DNA of 64,000 nucleotides from positions 62,001 through 126,000 of the forward strand of contig NZ_JABUZA010000001.1 of NCBI RefSeq assembly GCF_014897985.1, read 5' to 3'. The position numbers and the translations under genes were made by a program. This DNA is from Halomonas colorata. Lineage in GTDB: Bacteria; Pseudomonadota; Gammaproteobacteria; Pseudomonadales; Halomonadaceae. The notes below the pieces were generated by a model, which worked only from the letters and a program-made list of their open reading frames with translations, was not told the origin of the DNA and searched no databases. This document shows positions 55,131 to 63,749 of the stretch, piece after piece. Each line of letters begins with the position of its first letter. Within the stretch, counting starts at the first letter, position 1.

Positions 55131-56063
55131 TTGACGCAGGCCGTGGAAATGCAAAAAAGTGTGGCCCAACTGGGTGATGAACTGGCCCGTTTTATCGAGC
55201 AGCACCCAAAATTGTGGGTCATTACCGGTGCGGGTGTGAGTACCGACAGCGGCATTCCCGATTACCGTGATGAAGCGGGGCAGTGGAAACGGCCACCGCC
55301 TGTTCAGCACGGTGATTTTATGGCATCGCCCAGCGTACGTCAGCGCTACTGGGCGCGCGCGCTGGTCGGGTTTAAAGCCCTACGCGAAGCCCAGGTAAGT
55401 GGTGCCCACCAAGCGCTGGCGGCGCTTGAGGCGATGGGGTTTATCGAGCTGCTAGTGACGCAGAACGTGGATCGTCTTCATCAGCGTGCAGGCTCCCGGC
55501 GGGTGGTTGATCTGCATGGCCGGGCAGATCTTGTGAAATGTATGACCTGTCATTACCAGATGATGCGCCACGCCATGCATAGCGAAATGGCGCGCATGAA
55601 CCCGGCTTTTGCCGCGCTTGATGCCACACATGCGCCGGACGGCGATGCGGATCTTGAAACCGATTTCAGCACGTTTCAGGTATTGGACTGCCCACGCTGC
55701 GGCGGCATTCTTAAACCTGACGTGGTCTATTATGGCGATGTCGTACCGCCAGAGCGTCGGCTGGCGGCCGAGGCGGGCCTGAAAAATGCCCAGGCAGTGC
55801 TTGCGGTAGGCACTTCGTTAATGGTGTTTTCAGGCTACCGTTTCTGTCGTGAAGCGCATGCCATGGGCTTGCCGATTGCCTCGCTGTCGCTGGGCGTCAC
55901 CCGGGCGGACGCGCTGCTTACCCATCAATGGCGTGCGCCATTAACGCCCGTACTCACCCATGCGGTCGAGCAGCTAGCCTCTACTCAACGTGCTTTGGAT
56001 ACCCAGGGGTTGCCCTCAAGCCAAAACCGCCAGGGCGCATCGCGGTCATGCGGTTCGGCATAG
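55131..56063 (+). CDS. Sir2-family NAD-dependent deacylase (310 aa)
   Basis: A sirtuin. It has the NAD loop VITGAGVSTDSGIPDYRDEAG near 30-50, TQNVDRLHQRAGSRRVVDLHGR (catalytic His in DLHG) near 110-130, two zinc CxxC pairs (KCMTCHY and DCPRCGG), and KPDVVYYGD and AVGTSLMVFSG further on. It is of the longer class with an insertion between the zinc pairs. The TTG start at 55131 is assumed; ATG at 55149 is possible. The last 26 codons overlap the 3' end of the opposite glycosylase gene and look like tail extension. Confidence 0.9.
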   Translation: MTQAVEMQKSVAQLGDELARFIEQHPKLWVITGAGVSTDSGIPDYRDEAGQWKRPPPVQHGDFMASPSVRQRYWARALVGFKALREAQVSGAHQALAALEAMGFIELLVTQNVDRLHQRAGSRRVVDLHGRADLVKCMTCHYQMMRHAMHSEMARMNPAFAALDATHAPDGDADLETDFSTFQVLDCPRCGGILKPDVVYYGDVVPPERRLAAEAGLKNAQAVLAVGTSLMVFSGYRFCREAHAMGLPIASLSLGVTRADALLTHQWRAPLTPVLTHAVEQLASTQRALDTQGLPSSQNRQGASRSCGSA

Positions 56064-56596
56064 TCGATACCCACGCGAGGGCCGCTGGCAATCGGAATGT
56101 CGTGGCTGCCTGCACAGATCCAGAGCCGCTCGGCGCGAGTCAAATCGTGCCCGTAGAGCGCTTTATCCACATCAAGCGCCCGCGTTAGCTTGCCGGGCCC
56201 ATTGCTCAACTGTTTGCCTGGGGTGAGGCGCCGTTCACGCATGGCCTGCTCGTTTAATACTGGCTCAACGGCGCGCACCAACAAGGCGCAGGGCGAGCCT
56301 TCGGGCTCTGTCACGATATTGAATAGCCAGTGCATGCCGTACACCAAATAGATATACGCGTGGCCGGGCGCGCCAAACATGGCGGCGGTTCTTGTCGTCA
56401 ATCCACGGTGGGCGTGGCATGCCGAGTCGTGCGCGCCGCAGTACGCTTCGGTTTCAACAATCCGTGCGCCCATCAAGGCGCCGTCCACCTCACGCACCAG
56501 CCAGCAGCCGAGTAAATCAGTGGCCACCGCCACGGTGTCGCGCTGATAAAAATCACGCGTAAGAGGAAGCAGGGAAGATTCAGGTAGTGATGACAT
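55985..56596 (-). CDS. 3-methyladenine DNA glycosylase, AAG/Mpg family (203 aa)
   Basis: A base-excision repair enzyme of the mammalian AAG type. It shows LLPLTRDFYQRDTVAVATDLLGCWLVRE at the start, GARIVETEAYCGAHDSACHAHRGLTTRTAAMFGAPGHAYIYLVYGMHWLFNIVTEPEG near 42-100 (catalytic Glu in ETEAY, base-stacking Tyr) and QLSNGPGKLTRALDVDK near 128. It removes alkylated purines. It converges on the sirtuin gene with a 79-base overlap of coding ends; its own C-terminus (WRFWLEGNPWVSKAR) is the conserved family ending. Confidence 0.92.
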   Translation of the reverse strand: MSSLPESSLLPLTRDFYQRDTVAVATDLLGCWLVREVDGALMGARIVETEAYCGAHDSACHAHRGLTTRTAAMFGAPGHAYIYLVYGMHWLFNIVTEPEGSPCALLVRAVEPVLNEQAMRERRLTPGKQLSNGPGKLTRALDVDKALYGHDLTRAERLWICAGSHDIPIASGPRVGIDYAEPHDRDAPWRFWLEGNPWVSKAR

Positions 56597-56666
56597 TATC
56601 TCGCCGTCTACTTGAGGGAGCTGCTAGGGTATTAGGAGATCACACTCAATGAAAGTGGAGGCGAAC

Positions 56667-58130
56667 ATGCTGCCCTTTGAACACCATTACGCAACGCTAC
56701 CCGCGCCACTTTGGATCGCCAGCGAGCCGACTCCCGTGGCTGAGCCTTCCCTTATCGCGTTTAACCGCCCGCTTGCAAAAGAGCTGGGGGCTAGCGACGT
56801 GCCTGATGATGCCACCCTGGCCCAGTGGCTGAGCGGCAATACGCCCATGCCCGGCGCCGAACCCAAAGCGTTGGGCTACGCAGGCCATCAGTTTGGCAAC
56901 TTCGTGCCGCAGCTGGGTGATGGCCGTGCGCTGTTGCTTGGTGAGGTGATTGATCAGCAGGGCAAGCGCCGGGATATCCAGCTTAAAGGCAGCGGGCGAA
57001 CGCCTTTCTCGCGCGGCGGTGACGGCCGTTCTCCGCTAGGCCCTGTGCTGCGTGAATACCTGGTCAGCGAGTTTATGGCCGCCGTGTGCATCCCGACGAC
57101 CCGCGCTTTGGCGGCGGTTGCCAGCGGCGAGCGGGTGGTGCGCCAGATGTCCGAGCCCGGCGCCGTATTTACCCGGGTTGCGAGTAGCCATGTGCGCGTG
57201 GGGACGTTTCAGTTTGCCGCCGCGCGCCAGGATGAGGTAGCGCTAAAAGCATTGGCGGACCATGTGATTGCGCGCCACTATCCAGAAGCTGCCAACGCGG
57301 AAGATCCTTATCTGGCGCTGCTTGAAGCGGTGGTGGCCCGCCAGGCCGTGCTGATTGCGCGCTGGATGAGCGTGGGTTTTATTCACGGCGTGATGAATAC
57401 GGATAACTGCAGCATCGCGGGTGAAACCATCGACTACGGCCCGTGTGCGTTTATGGAGCAGTTTGACCCGCAGAAAGTGTATAGCTCCATCGATCAGGGG
57501 CGCCGCTATGCGTTTGCCAACCAGCCGGCAATTGCCCAGTGGAATCTGGCCCGCTTTGCCGAAACCCTGCTGCCGTTGATGCGTGAAGAGGGCGACGCTT
57601 TGGTAGAACAAGCGACCGATGCTATCCGCCACTTTGAGCCTCTGTTTAGCGCCGAACAGCGCCGTTTGCGTGCCGATAAGCTGGGCCTTGCGATGGAAAG
57701 CGCCCAAGCCGATGCCTTAATGGAAGCCCTGCAAAGCCATATGTATCAGGGCCGTATGGATATGACCGCGACGTTTGATGCGTTAACCCACTGCGCGGCC
57801 TCGCCAAGTGACGCAAGCCGCGAAGCATTGCTGGCGCTGACGAGCCAGCCCGAGGTCTTGGCCGAGTGGTTGGATACATGGCAGGCGGAAGCGGTGGCTG
57901 CAACGGATACCGCAAGGCTTGATGCCATGCGCCGGGCAAACCCAATCATTATTCCGCGCAACCACCGCGTACAAGAAGTGATTGATGCCGCTTACAAGGG
58001 CGATTTCGCGCCGTTCCATGCTCTGCTTTCGGTGGTAACGAAGCCTTATGACGAATCAACCGAAGCTCGCCGCCTGGCGGCGCCAGCAAGTGATAGCGAG
58101 CAGGTATTGCGCACTTTTTGCGGCACCTGA
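56667..58130 (+). CDS. selO: SelO protein adenylyltransferase (YdiU family, 487 aa)
   Basis: A pseudokinase-fold enzyme that transfers AMP to proteins and is linked to redox stress. Family motifs are YAGHQFGNFVPQLGDGRALLLGEVI near 70-95, QLKGSGRTPFSRGGDGRSPLGPVLREYLVSEFMAA near 110-145, FIHGVMNTDNCSIAGETIDYGPCAFME near 235-260 (metal-binding Asn and Asp), and NPIIIPRNHRVQEVIDAA near the end. The C-terminal tail (LRTFCGT) keeps the conserved Cys. The start at 56667 was chosen over 56649 because GGAGG lies six bases before it. Confidence 0.95.
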   Translation: MLPFEHHYATLPAPLWIASEPTPVAEPSLIAFNRPLAKELGASDVPDDATLAQWLSGNTPMPGAEPKALGYAGHQFGNFVPQLGDGRALLLGEVIDQQGKRRDIQLKGSGRTPFSRGGDGRSPLGPVLREYLVSEFMAAVCIPTTRALAAVASGERVVRQMSEPGAVFTRVASSHVRVGTFQFAAARQDEVALKALADHVIARHYPEAANAEDPYLALLEAVVARQAVLIARWMSVGFIHGVMNTDNCSIAGETIDYGPCAFMEQFDPQKVYSSIDQGRRYAFANQPAIAQWNLARFAETLLPLMREEGDALVEQATDAIRHFEPLFSAEQRRLRADKLGLAMESAQADALMEALQSHMYQGRMDMTATFDALTHCAASPSDASREALLALTSQPEVLAEWLDTWQAEAVAATDTARLDAMRRANPIIIPRNHRVQEVIDAAYKGDFAPFHALLSVVTKPYDESTEARRLAAPASDSEQVLRTFCGT

Positions 58131-58185
58131 GTGAGCGCCACCTTAATGAGTGTCACCTGAAAGAATAAGTAACTCCTGTGATAAA

Positions 58186-58201
58186 CTGTGGTTTTTTACA
58201 G
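58186..58201 (+). promoter_or_regulatory. LexA (SOS) box of dinB
   Basis: CTGTGGTTTTTTACAG matches CTGT-N8-ACAG in all eight fixed bases. It ends 16 bases before the dinB start, so LexA binding would block the promoter or early transcription. Confidence 0.88.
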
Positions 58202-58217
58202 GTGAGAAGGGTGGCCA

Positions 58218-59264
58218 GTGCGCAAAATTATCCACTGCGACTGTGACTGCTTTTATGCGGCGGTTGAAATGCGCGATAACCCTGCGCTCAAGGACATCCC
58301 TATCGCCATTGGCGGTAGCGTCGAGCAGCGCGGGGTGGTCGCTACCTGCAATTATCCTGCCCGCGAATACGGCATTCACTCCGCCATGCCCATGGCCCAG
58401 GCGCTTAAGCGCTGCCCGCATCTAACCCTTATTCGTGGCGATATGGCCAAGTACAAGGTCGTGGCGCGTCAGGTGTTTGCGATTTATCGCGAGATCACCG
58501 ATTTAATCGAGCCGCTGTCGCTGGATGAAGCCTTTCTAGATGTGTCGGACGTGACTCTGCATCAGGGGAGCGCTACGCGCATGGCTCAGGCGATTCGCGA
58601 ACGCGTCAGCCAGGAAGTGGGCATTACGGTGTCGGCAGGCGTTGCCCCCAACAAGTTTCTGGCCAAAATCGCCAGCGACTGGAACAAGCCCGATGGCCTG
58701 TGTGTGATTACCCCCGACGAAGTAGAGCGCTTTGTACAGGCGCTTCCGGTCAAAAAGATTCATGGCGTTGGCCCGCGCACGGCCGAAAAAATGGCCCGGC
58801 TGGATATTCATACCTGCGCCGATTTGCGTACCCGCCCGCTGACCGAGCTGGTGGAGCACTTTGGCCGCTTTGGAAAACGCCTGCATGAGCTAAGCTTTGG
58901 CTACGACGAACGGCCGGTAAAAACCCACCGTGAGCGTAAATCGGTAAGTACCGAACAGACCTACGCCAAGGACTTGCCGTCGCTTGCTGCCTGCCGCCAG
59001 GAGCTCCCTCTGCTTTTAGAGGATCTGGAACGTCGCTATGCGCGCCTTGACCCACCGCCTGGGGTCAGAGGGTTAATGGTTAAAGTGAAGTTTAACGATT
59101 TTACCCAAACCACCGTAGAACACGCAGACCCGGCACCCAATCTTGAGCAGTTCGAAACGCTGCTGAACGTCGGCTGGGCACGCGGCGAGCGCCCGGTGCG
59201 GTTGCTGGGTGTCGGCTACCGCTTGGCTGAGGCCGCACCTGCTGAACAGCTTTCGTTGTTTTGA
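58218..59264 (+). CDS. dinB: DNA polymerase IV (348 aa)
   Basis: A Y-family translesion polymerase. The catalytic Asp lies in IIHCDCDCFYAAVEMRDNP at the start, and the YSLDEAF-type motif is LSLDEAFLDVSDV near 100. GVAPNKFLAKIASDWNKPDGLCVI near 140-160, a helix-hairpin-helix at KKIHGVGPRTAEKMARL near 180, and a little finger follow. GTG start. The final QLSLF is the beta-clamp-binding motif at the C-terminus. A perfect LexA box precedes it. Confidence 0.96.
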   Translation: MRKIIHCDCDCFYAAVEMRDNPALKDIPIAIGGSVEQRGVVATCNYPAREYGIHSAMPMAQALKRCPHLTLIRGDMAKYKVVARQVFAIYREITDLIEPLSLDEAFLDVSDVTLHQGSATRMAQAIRERVSQEVGITVSAGVAPNKFLAKIASDWNKPDGLCVITPDEVERFVQALPVKKIHGVGPRTAEKMARLDIHTCADLRTRPLTELVEHFGRFGKRLHELSFGYDERPVKTHRERKSVSTEQTYAKDLPSLAACRQELPLLLEDLERRYARLDPPPGVRGLMVKVKFNDFTQTTVEHADPAPNLEQFETLLNVGWARGERPVRLLGVGYRLAEAAPAEQLSLF

Positions 59265-59436
59265 TGTGCAATTCGTTAGCCTGTTAAACCTTATGTCGAT
59301 TGACGGCTTTTCAAGGGCGCGTTAAAACAGACGTATGATAGATAAAGTGCTACCGGCATTCGCAAGGGCCGGTTCAAAGACCAAAAGCGAAGGTTAAAAA
59401 GCCAAGCTCAAAGAACACAGGCCCAAGAGCTGCACT

Positions 59437-60267
59437 ATGACAACAACGACCGCTTCACTCCCTCAGTTGGTATTTGCCCATGCCAATGGGTTTCCAGGCC
59501 TGAGCTATAAAAGCCTGCTGGCGCCCCTGGCGGATACCTTTGAGGTGTACCCCCTTGATCGGCTGGGCCATCATCCGGACTACCCGGTAAACCACAACTG
59601 GGCCAATCTGGTGGATGAGCTATTAAGTTACCTGCCGAAGACCGAGGCGCCGCTTTTGGGCGTGGGCCACTCGCTGGGCGGCACGCTGATGGCTATGGCC
59701 GCCGACAAACAGCCTGAGCGTTTTTGCGGGGTGATCATGCTTGACCCGCCGCTTATGCTGGGGCCAGACGCCTGGGCCATGAAGGCCGCCAAGCGCTTTG
59801 GTTTTATTGACCGCATAACGCCTGCAGGTAAAACGCAGGGGCGGCGCAGCGTATGGCCAAGCCGTGAGATCATGGCCAAATCGCTAAGTCAGCGCGGGCT
59901 TTTTCGCCGCTTTACCCCCGCCGCGCTTAACGACTACATTGAAGCAGGTACCCGGCTTTTAGAGGATGGCAGCGCCGAGCTGACCTTCGACCCACGTGTT
60001 GAGGTGGAGATTTTCCGCCATTTGCCAGATCACCTATCTCGGCTGCCAAGCCGGGTAGGCGTGCCGCTTGAGCTGGTGGCGGGGCAGGAGTCGCATCTGA
60101 TGACCGCTTCGCGCATCAAGCGTTTAAGGCGCAAGGGCCTGAAGGTCGAGGAGGTGCCTGGTACGCATATGTTCCCCATGGAGCATCCGGATGAAACCCG
60201 CGCCGCCATTCTGGCCGCCTGGCAGCGCTTGTCGAGCGTATCCGGCAGGCCATCACACACAGCGTAA
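59437..60267 (+). CDS. Alpha/beta hydrolase, Ser nucleophile (276 aa)
   Basis: A cytosolic hydrolase. It has LVFAHANGFPGLSYKSLLAPL near residue 12 (oxyanion region, HANG type), the nucleophile elbow GVGHSLGGTLMAMAA near 75, and a final GTHMFPMEHPDET with the catalytic His. The look is of MhpC-like or lysophospholipase-like esterases. Substrate unknown. The next gene begins nine bases after its stop. Confidence 0.87.
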   Translation: MTTTTASLPQLVFAHANGFPGLSYKSLLAPLADTFEVYPLDRLGHHPDYPVNHNWANLVDELLSYLPKTEAPLLGVGHSLGGTLMAMAADKQPERFCGVIMLDPPLMLGPDAWAMKAAKRFGFIDRITPAGKTQGRRSVWPSREIMAKSLSQRGLFRRFTPAALNDYIEAGTRLLEDGSAELTFDPRVEVEIFRHLPDHLSRLPSRVGVPLELVAGQESHLMTASRIKRLRRKGLKVEEVPGTHMFPMEHPDETRAAILAAWQRLSSVSGRPSHTA

Positions 60268-60276
60268 GGAGGCGTT

Positions 60277-60525
60277 ATGTATCTTTCCGTGCAGCTTAGC
60301 TACTACCCACTGGCCCACGATTTCAAGCCATTGGTGAAGGATGTGGTAAAGCGCTTCGAGGCGTCAGGCCTGGAGGTTTATCCCAACCGAATGAGTACCC
60401 AGATATTTGGCGAATTCGATGCCGTGATGAATGCGCTGAGCGAGGTAATGAAGTGGTCCTTTGAGACTTACGGTAAAGCGGTATTTACGGCGAACTTTCT
60501 TGAGGGAGACCGTCGACCGCGCTAG
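60277..60525 (+). CDS. YkoF/MTH1187-like thiamine-related binding protein (82 aa)
   Basis: A single small ferredoxin-like domain: VQLSYYPLAHDFKPLVKDVVKRFEASGLEVYPNRMSTQIFGEFDAVMNAL. This resembles the YkoF/MTH1187 family that binds thiamine or its pyrimidine part. The conserved LSYYPL strand and NRMSTQIFGE are present. It is coupled to the hydrolase gene and has ribosome site AAGGAGG. A terminator follows. Confidence 0.75.
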   Translation: MYLSVQLSYYPLAHDFKPLVKDVVKRFEASGLEVYPNRMSTQIFGEFDAVMNALSEVMKWSFETYGKAVFTANFLEGDRRPR

Positions 60526-60552
60526 CACAGCCAGAGGATGATCGTTTTATCT

Positions 60553-60582
60553 AAAGCGCCGCTCCAATAGCGGCGCTTTTTT
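60553..60582 (+). terminator. Rho-independent terminator
   Basis: A 10-bp stem AAAGCGCCGC/GCGGCGCTTT with a 7-nt loop and a run of T. It lies 28 bases after the YkoF-like gene. The rest of the gap to 60819 holds the promoter region of the TRAP operon, without clear sites. Confidence 0.88.
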
Positions 60583-60819
60583 ATGCCACGTGGTTATGGC
60601 CATATTTGATGCTTACGCTGCTCTTTTTCATGCGGGAAATCGTTGTTTCGACCCTGACGCTATAGTGTTTAATTACCGTATAAAGTAAATAATACTTTAG
60701 TTTTTGACTATTTAGATGTCGCGTTCAGAAGCGCCTAAGTCGTTTGTAAAAATAAATAGCTTGCCGATAAAGGTACATTGAAAGCTACATTTAATAAAAA
60801 TCGGCAGGGAACCTACGTC

Positions 60820-61836
60820 ATGACAACGCTAAAATTCCAAAATCATCGATTCATCGCCGGTAAAAGTCTCATCGCCGCGCTGGGGCTCGCGATTGTTAGC
60901 GGCCAATCGCATGCCCAGTCGTTCAGCCTGGATTTTTCAAATGAATACAACGCAAGCTCAATCCACGCTCAGGGCGACGCCTACTTTATCGACAAGGTAG
61001 AGGAACTGACCAACGGTGACATCAGCATTACCCTGCATACCGGTGGCGCGCTAGGGTTTAACTCCGGCGATCACTTCTACGCTGTGGCGGATGGCGCTGT
61101 CGATATCGCGGATACGCTTTCAGGCACCATGAGTGGCGTAGACTCCCTCTTTTTGCTCTCCTCCTTGCCGTTTTTGGTCAACGATATCGAGGATGCGCGC
61201 CAGCTTTACGATATCGCCAAGCCTTATTACGAAGCGGTGTTTGAAGATAGTGATCAGGTACTGCTTTACGCCTCGCCCTGGCCGCCCAGCGGTATCTGGT
61301 CGAAAGACGCGATCGACAGCGCCGATGATCTGAAAAATCTCAAGATTCGCACTTTTGACCGCAGTGGCACTGAAACCTTTAGAAACGTCGGCGCCTCGCC
61401 GGTGAGTCTCTCTTGGGGTGATGTAGTGCCGCAATTGGCCACCGGCGGTATTAGCGCCGTGCTGACCTCCGCCGAAGCCGGCGCCAACGGCAGCTTCTGG
61501 GAGCATCAAAACCACTTCTCTGCCGTTCAATATGCCATCCCGCTCAACATGGTGCACATGAACAAGGCCGTGTTCGATTCATTCAGCGAAGAGCAGCAGC
61601 AGGCAGTACTGGAAGCCGCTCGCCTGACCGACCAGCACAACTGGGCCGCTGTTGAAACGCGCACCGCAGAGAACTACCAGACGCTTGCGGAGAACAACGT
61701 TGAAGTGAGCGACCCGGTAGCCCAAGACCTAACCGACGCGCTTTCTGATGCCTCGGAAAGCGTGATCGATAACTGGCTTGAAAGCACTGGCGACACCGGC
61801 AAGACGATCATGGATGAGTTTCGGAGCCAGCAATGA
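60820..61836 (+). CDS. TRAP transporter periplasmic binding protein, DctP family (338 aa)
   Basis: Second TRAP receptor. The start at 60820 gives a proper signal peptide (KSLIAALGLAIVSGQSHAQ); an upstream TTG at 60778 would only add a hydrophilic stretch. The core has LKNLKIRTFDRSGTETFRNVGASPVSLSWGDVVPQLATGGISAVLTS near 165-210, with the substrate-carboxylate Arg in KIRT. It differs clearly from the receptor at 13334, so another carboxylic acid is expected. It overlaps the DctQ gene by four bases. Confidence 0.92.
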   Translation: MTTLKFQNHRFIAGKSLIAALGLAIVSGQSHAQSFSLDFSNEYNASSIHAQGDAYFIDKVEELTNGDISITLHTGGALGFNSGDHFYAVADGAVDIADTLSGTMSGVDSLFLLSSLPFLVNDIEDARQLYDIAKPYYEAVFEDSDQVLLYASPWPPSGIWSKDAIDSADDLKNLKIRTFDRSGTETFRNVGASPVSLSWGDVVPQLATGGISAVLTSAEAGANGSFWEHQNHFSAVQYAIPLNMVHMNKAVFDSFSEEQQQAVLEAARLTDQHNWAAVETRTAENYQTLAENNVEVSDPVAQDLTDALSDASESVIDNWLESTGDTGKTIMDEFRSQQ

Positions 61837-62345
61837 GGTTTTTCGAACCCATAGAAAAAGCCTCGAAATTGCTTAATCGGGTGGGCGCCTTGATTGCCGT
61901 GGCGCTCATCATTTACATGTTTGGCCATATCATCCTCGAAATCGTGATGCGGTTGTTTGGCCGCTCGACCTTTATTTTGGATGAGTATATCGGCTACGCC
62001 GTGGCCACCATGGCGTTTATGGGGCTTCCCTACGTGCTCGAAAAGGGCGGCTTGATTCGGGTGTCGCTGCTCATGGAGCGCATTCCCGCATCCAGGCGGT
62101 GGCCGCTGGAGCTGTTTAGCAGCCTGGTCACTGCCGGCTGCTTTTTATGGCTCTCCACGTTCTGGCTACAAAACGTCCAGCGCAGCTACCAGCGCGGCGT
62201 GGTGAGTGAGACGCTGGCCGAAACGCCTATCTGGCTTCCCGAAGGCGCTATCCTTATCGGCATGTGGCTAATTTCCTTCACGCTGCTGGTGAGATCAATA
62301 AAAATCATCTTACTGCGCTCGCGGTATTCACCCAACACGGCCTAG
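61833..62345 (+). CDS. TRAP transporter small membrane subunit, DctQ family (170 aa)
   Basis: Four hydrophobic segments, with the family pattern ILDEYIGYAVATMAFMGLPYVLEKGGLIRVSLLMERIP near 48-85. The C-terminus is basic and cytosolic. It forms the membrane domain with the DctM protein encoded 22 bases downstream. Confidence 0.87.
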   Translation: MRFFEPIEKASKLLNRVGALIAVALIIYMFGHIILEIVMRLFGRSTFILDEYIGYAVATMAFMGLPYVLEKGGLIRVSLLMERIPASRRWPLELFSSLVTAGCFLWLSTFWLQNVQRSYQRGVVSETLAETPIWLPEGAILIGMWLISFTLLVRSIKIILLRSRYSPNTA

Positions 62346-62367
62346 GCCTGGCTAACAGGAACGGACT

Positions 62368-63672
62368 ATGGATATTTTCTGGACGGCCGTTGGTGTGGCG
62401 CTGCTGCTGGTGTTTTTCCTGTCCATGGGTACGTGGATATTTGCCTCGATGCTGGCAATTTCCATCGGCTCACTCTGGATTTTCGGGGACTTCAGCGCTG
62501 ACCGTATCGGTTTGATCTTCTCGCGTATTTTGTATCGTGCCAGCAACAGCTGGGAGCTTTCGGCGATCCCGTTGTTCATCTTGATGGGCGAGCTGATTTT
62601 TCGCTCGAATCTTTCGGAGCGCTTGTTCAAGGGGCTGGTGCCCATTACCAGCCGTCTGCCGGGCGGCATTCTGCATACCAATGTGCTGGGCTGTACGCTG
62701 TTTGCTGCGGTAAGCGGCTCAAGTGCTGCCACCACCGCCACTATTGGCAAGATAACCACGCAAGAGCTCAAGCAACGCGGCTACGACCGGCACCTGTCGA
62801 TTGGCTCGCTAGCCGGTGCTGGTAGTCTGGGCCTGCTGATTCCACCGTCGATCGTCATGATCGTATACGGGGTTCAGGCGGAAGTATCGATCAGCCGGCT
62901 GTTCATGGCGGGTGTGGTGCCGGGGCTTGTAATTGCGCTGCTGTACAGCGGCTATATTGGCATACGCGCCACGCTTTCACCGGCGCTTGCGCCTAAACAG
63001 ATAGCGCACGGGCAATCCATCGGCCAGTCGATTCTGTTGCTGTTGCCGATCCTCATATTGATCGCGATCGTGATCGGTTCGATCTACAGCGGTATCGCCA
63101 CGCCCTCCGAGGCGGCGGCGGTGGGCGTGGCAGCCACGCTGGTGCTGTTGGGCATCGAGCGGCAAATCACTTTGGCCATGCTGACCGAGGCGTTTCGGGG
63201 CACGCTGATTACCTCGATCATGGTATGTAGCCTGTTGATTACGGCAACCCTGCTGTCGACGGCGATGGGCTATCTGCACTTGCCGCGCGAGCTTGCCAGC
63301 TGGATCGCCGAGCAGAACTTCAGCCCGACCATGCTGCTGCTGGCACTGGCGGTGTTCTACATCGTGCTGGGGCTCTTTCTGGACGGTATCTCGATCACTG
63401 TAATGAGCTTGCCCATTACGCTACCGATCGTGCTGCTGGCAGGGTTCGATCCGATCTGGTTCGGCATTTTCCTGATCATCATGATCGAGCTTGGCCAGAT
63501 TACCCCGCCAGTGGGCTTCAACCTCTTCGTGCTGCAGAGCCTGACCGGAGAGAGCATCGGACGTGTGGCTTGGGCGGCGCTGCCGTTCTTTTTGCTGATG
63601 TGCCTGGCGGCTATCATCATCAGCGTATGGCCTGACTTGGTGCTTTGGCTGCCGCGCTACATGAACGGCTGA
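62368..63672 (+). CDS. TRAP transporter large permease, DctM family (434 aa)
   Basis: About 12 membrane segments. The signature LFAAVSGSSAATTATIGKITTQELKQRGYDRHLSIGSLAGAGSLGLLIPPSIVMIVYGV lies near 110-170 and the mirrored GQITPPVGFNLFVLQSLTGES near 372. It ends with a perfect bidirectional terminator 18 bases after the stop. Confidence 0.93.
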   Translation: MDIFWTAVGVALLLVFFLSMGTWIFASMLAISIGSLWIFGDFSADRIGLIFSRILYRASNSWELSAIPLFILMGELIFRSNLSERLFKGLVPITSRLPGGILHTNVLGCTLFAAVSGSSAATTATIGKITTQELKQRGYDRHLSIGSLAGAGSLGLLIPPSIVMIVYGVQAEVSISRLFMAGVVPGLVIALLYSGYIGIRATLSPALAPKQIAHGQSIGQSILLLLPILILIAIVIGSIYSGIATPSEAAAVGVAATLVLLGIERQITLAMLTEAFRGTLITSIMVCSLLITATLLSTAMGYLHLPRELASWIAEQNFSPTMLLLALAVFYIVLGLFLDGISITVMSLPITLPIVLLAGFDPIWFGIFLIIMIELGQITPPVGFNLFVLQSLTGESIGRVAWAALPFFLLMCLAAIIISVWPDLVLWLPRYMNG

Positions 63673-63690
63673 ACCGTTAGTGCCGGGTAA

Positions 63691-63728
63691 ATACAAGAAC
63701 GCCGCCCCATCGGGCGGCGTTCTTGTAT
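63691..63728. terminator. Bidirectional rho-independent terminator
   Basis: A perfect 17-bp inverted repeat with GCCGCCC/GGGCGGC at the top of the stem and A- and T-rich flanks on both sides. It separates the convergent dctM and aminotransferase genes. Confidence 0.88.
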
Positions 63729-63749
63729 GCAGGCTGCATTCAGGGCGTG

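Noticed and set aside
53841-55310. Long open frame giving the FAD monooxygenase about 99 extra N-terminal residues
   Set aside because: The added part has no protein-like pattern, lies under the sirtuin promoter and start, and the ATG at 55013 has a clear ribosome site and family-length product.
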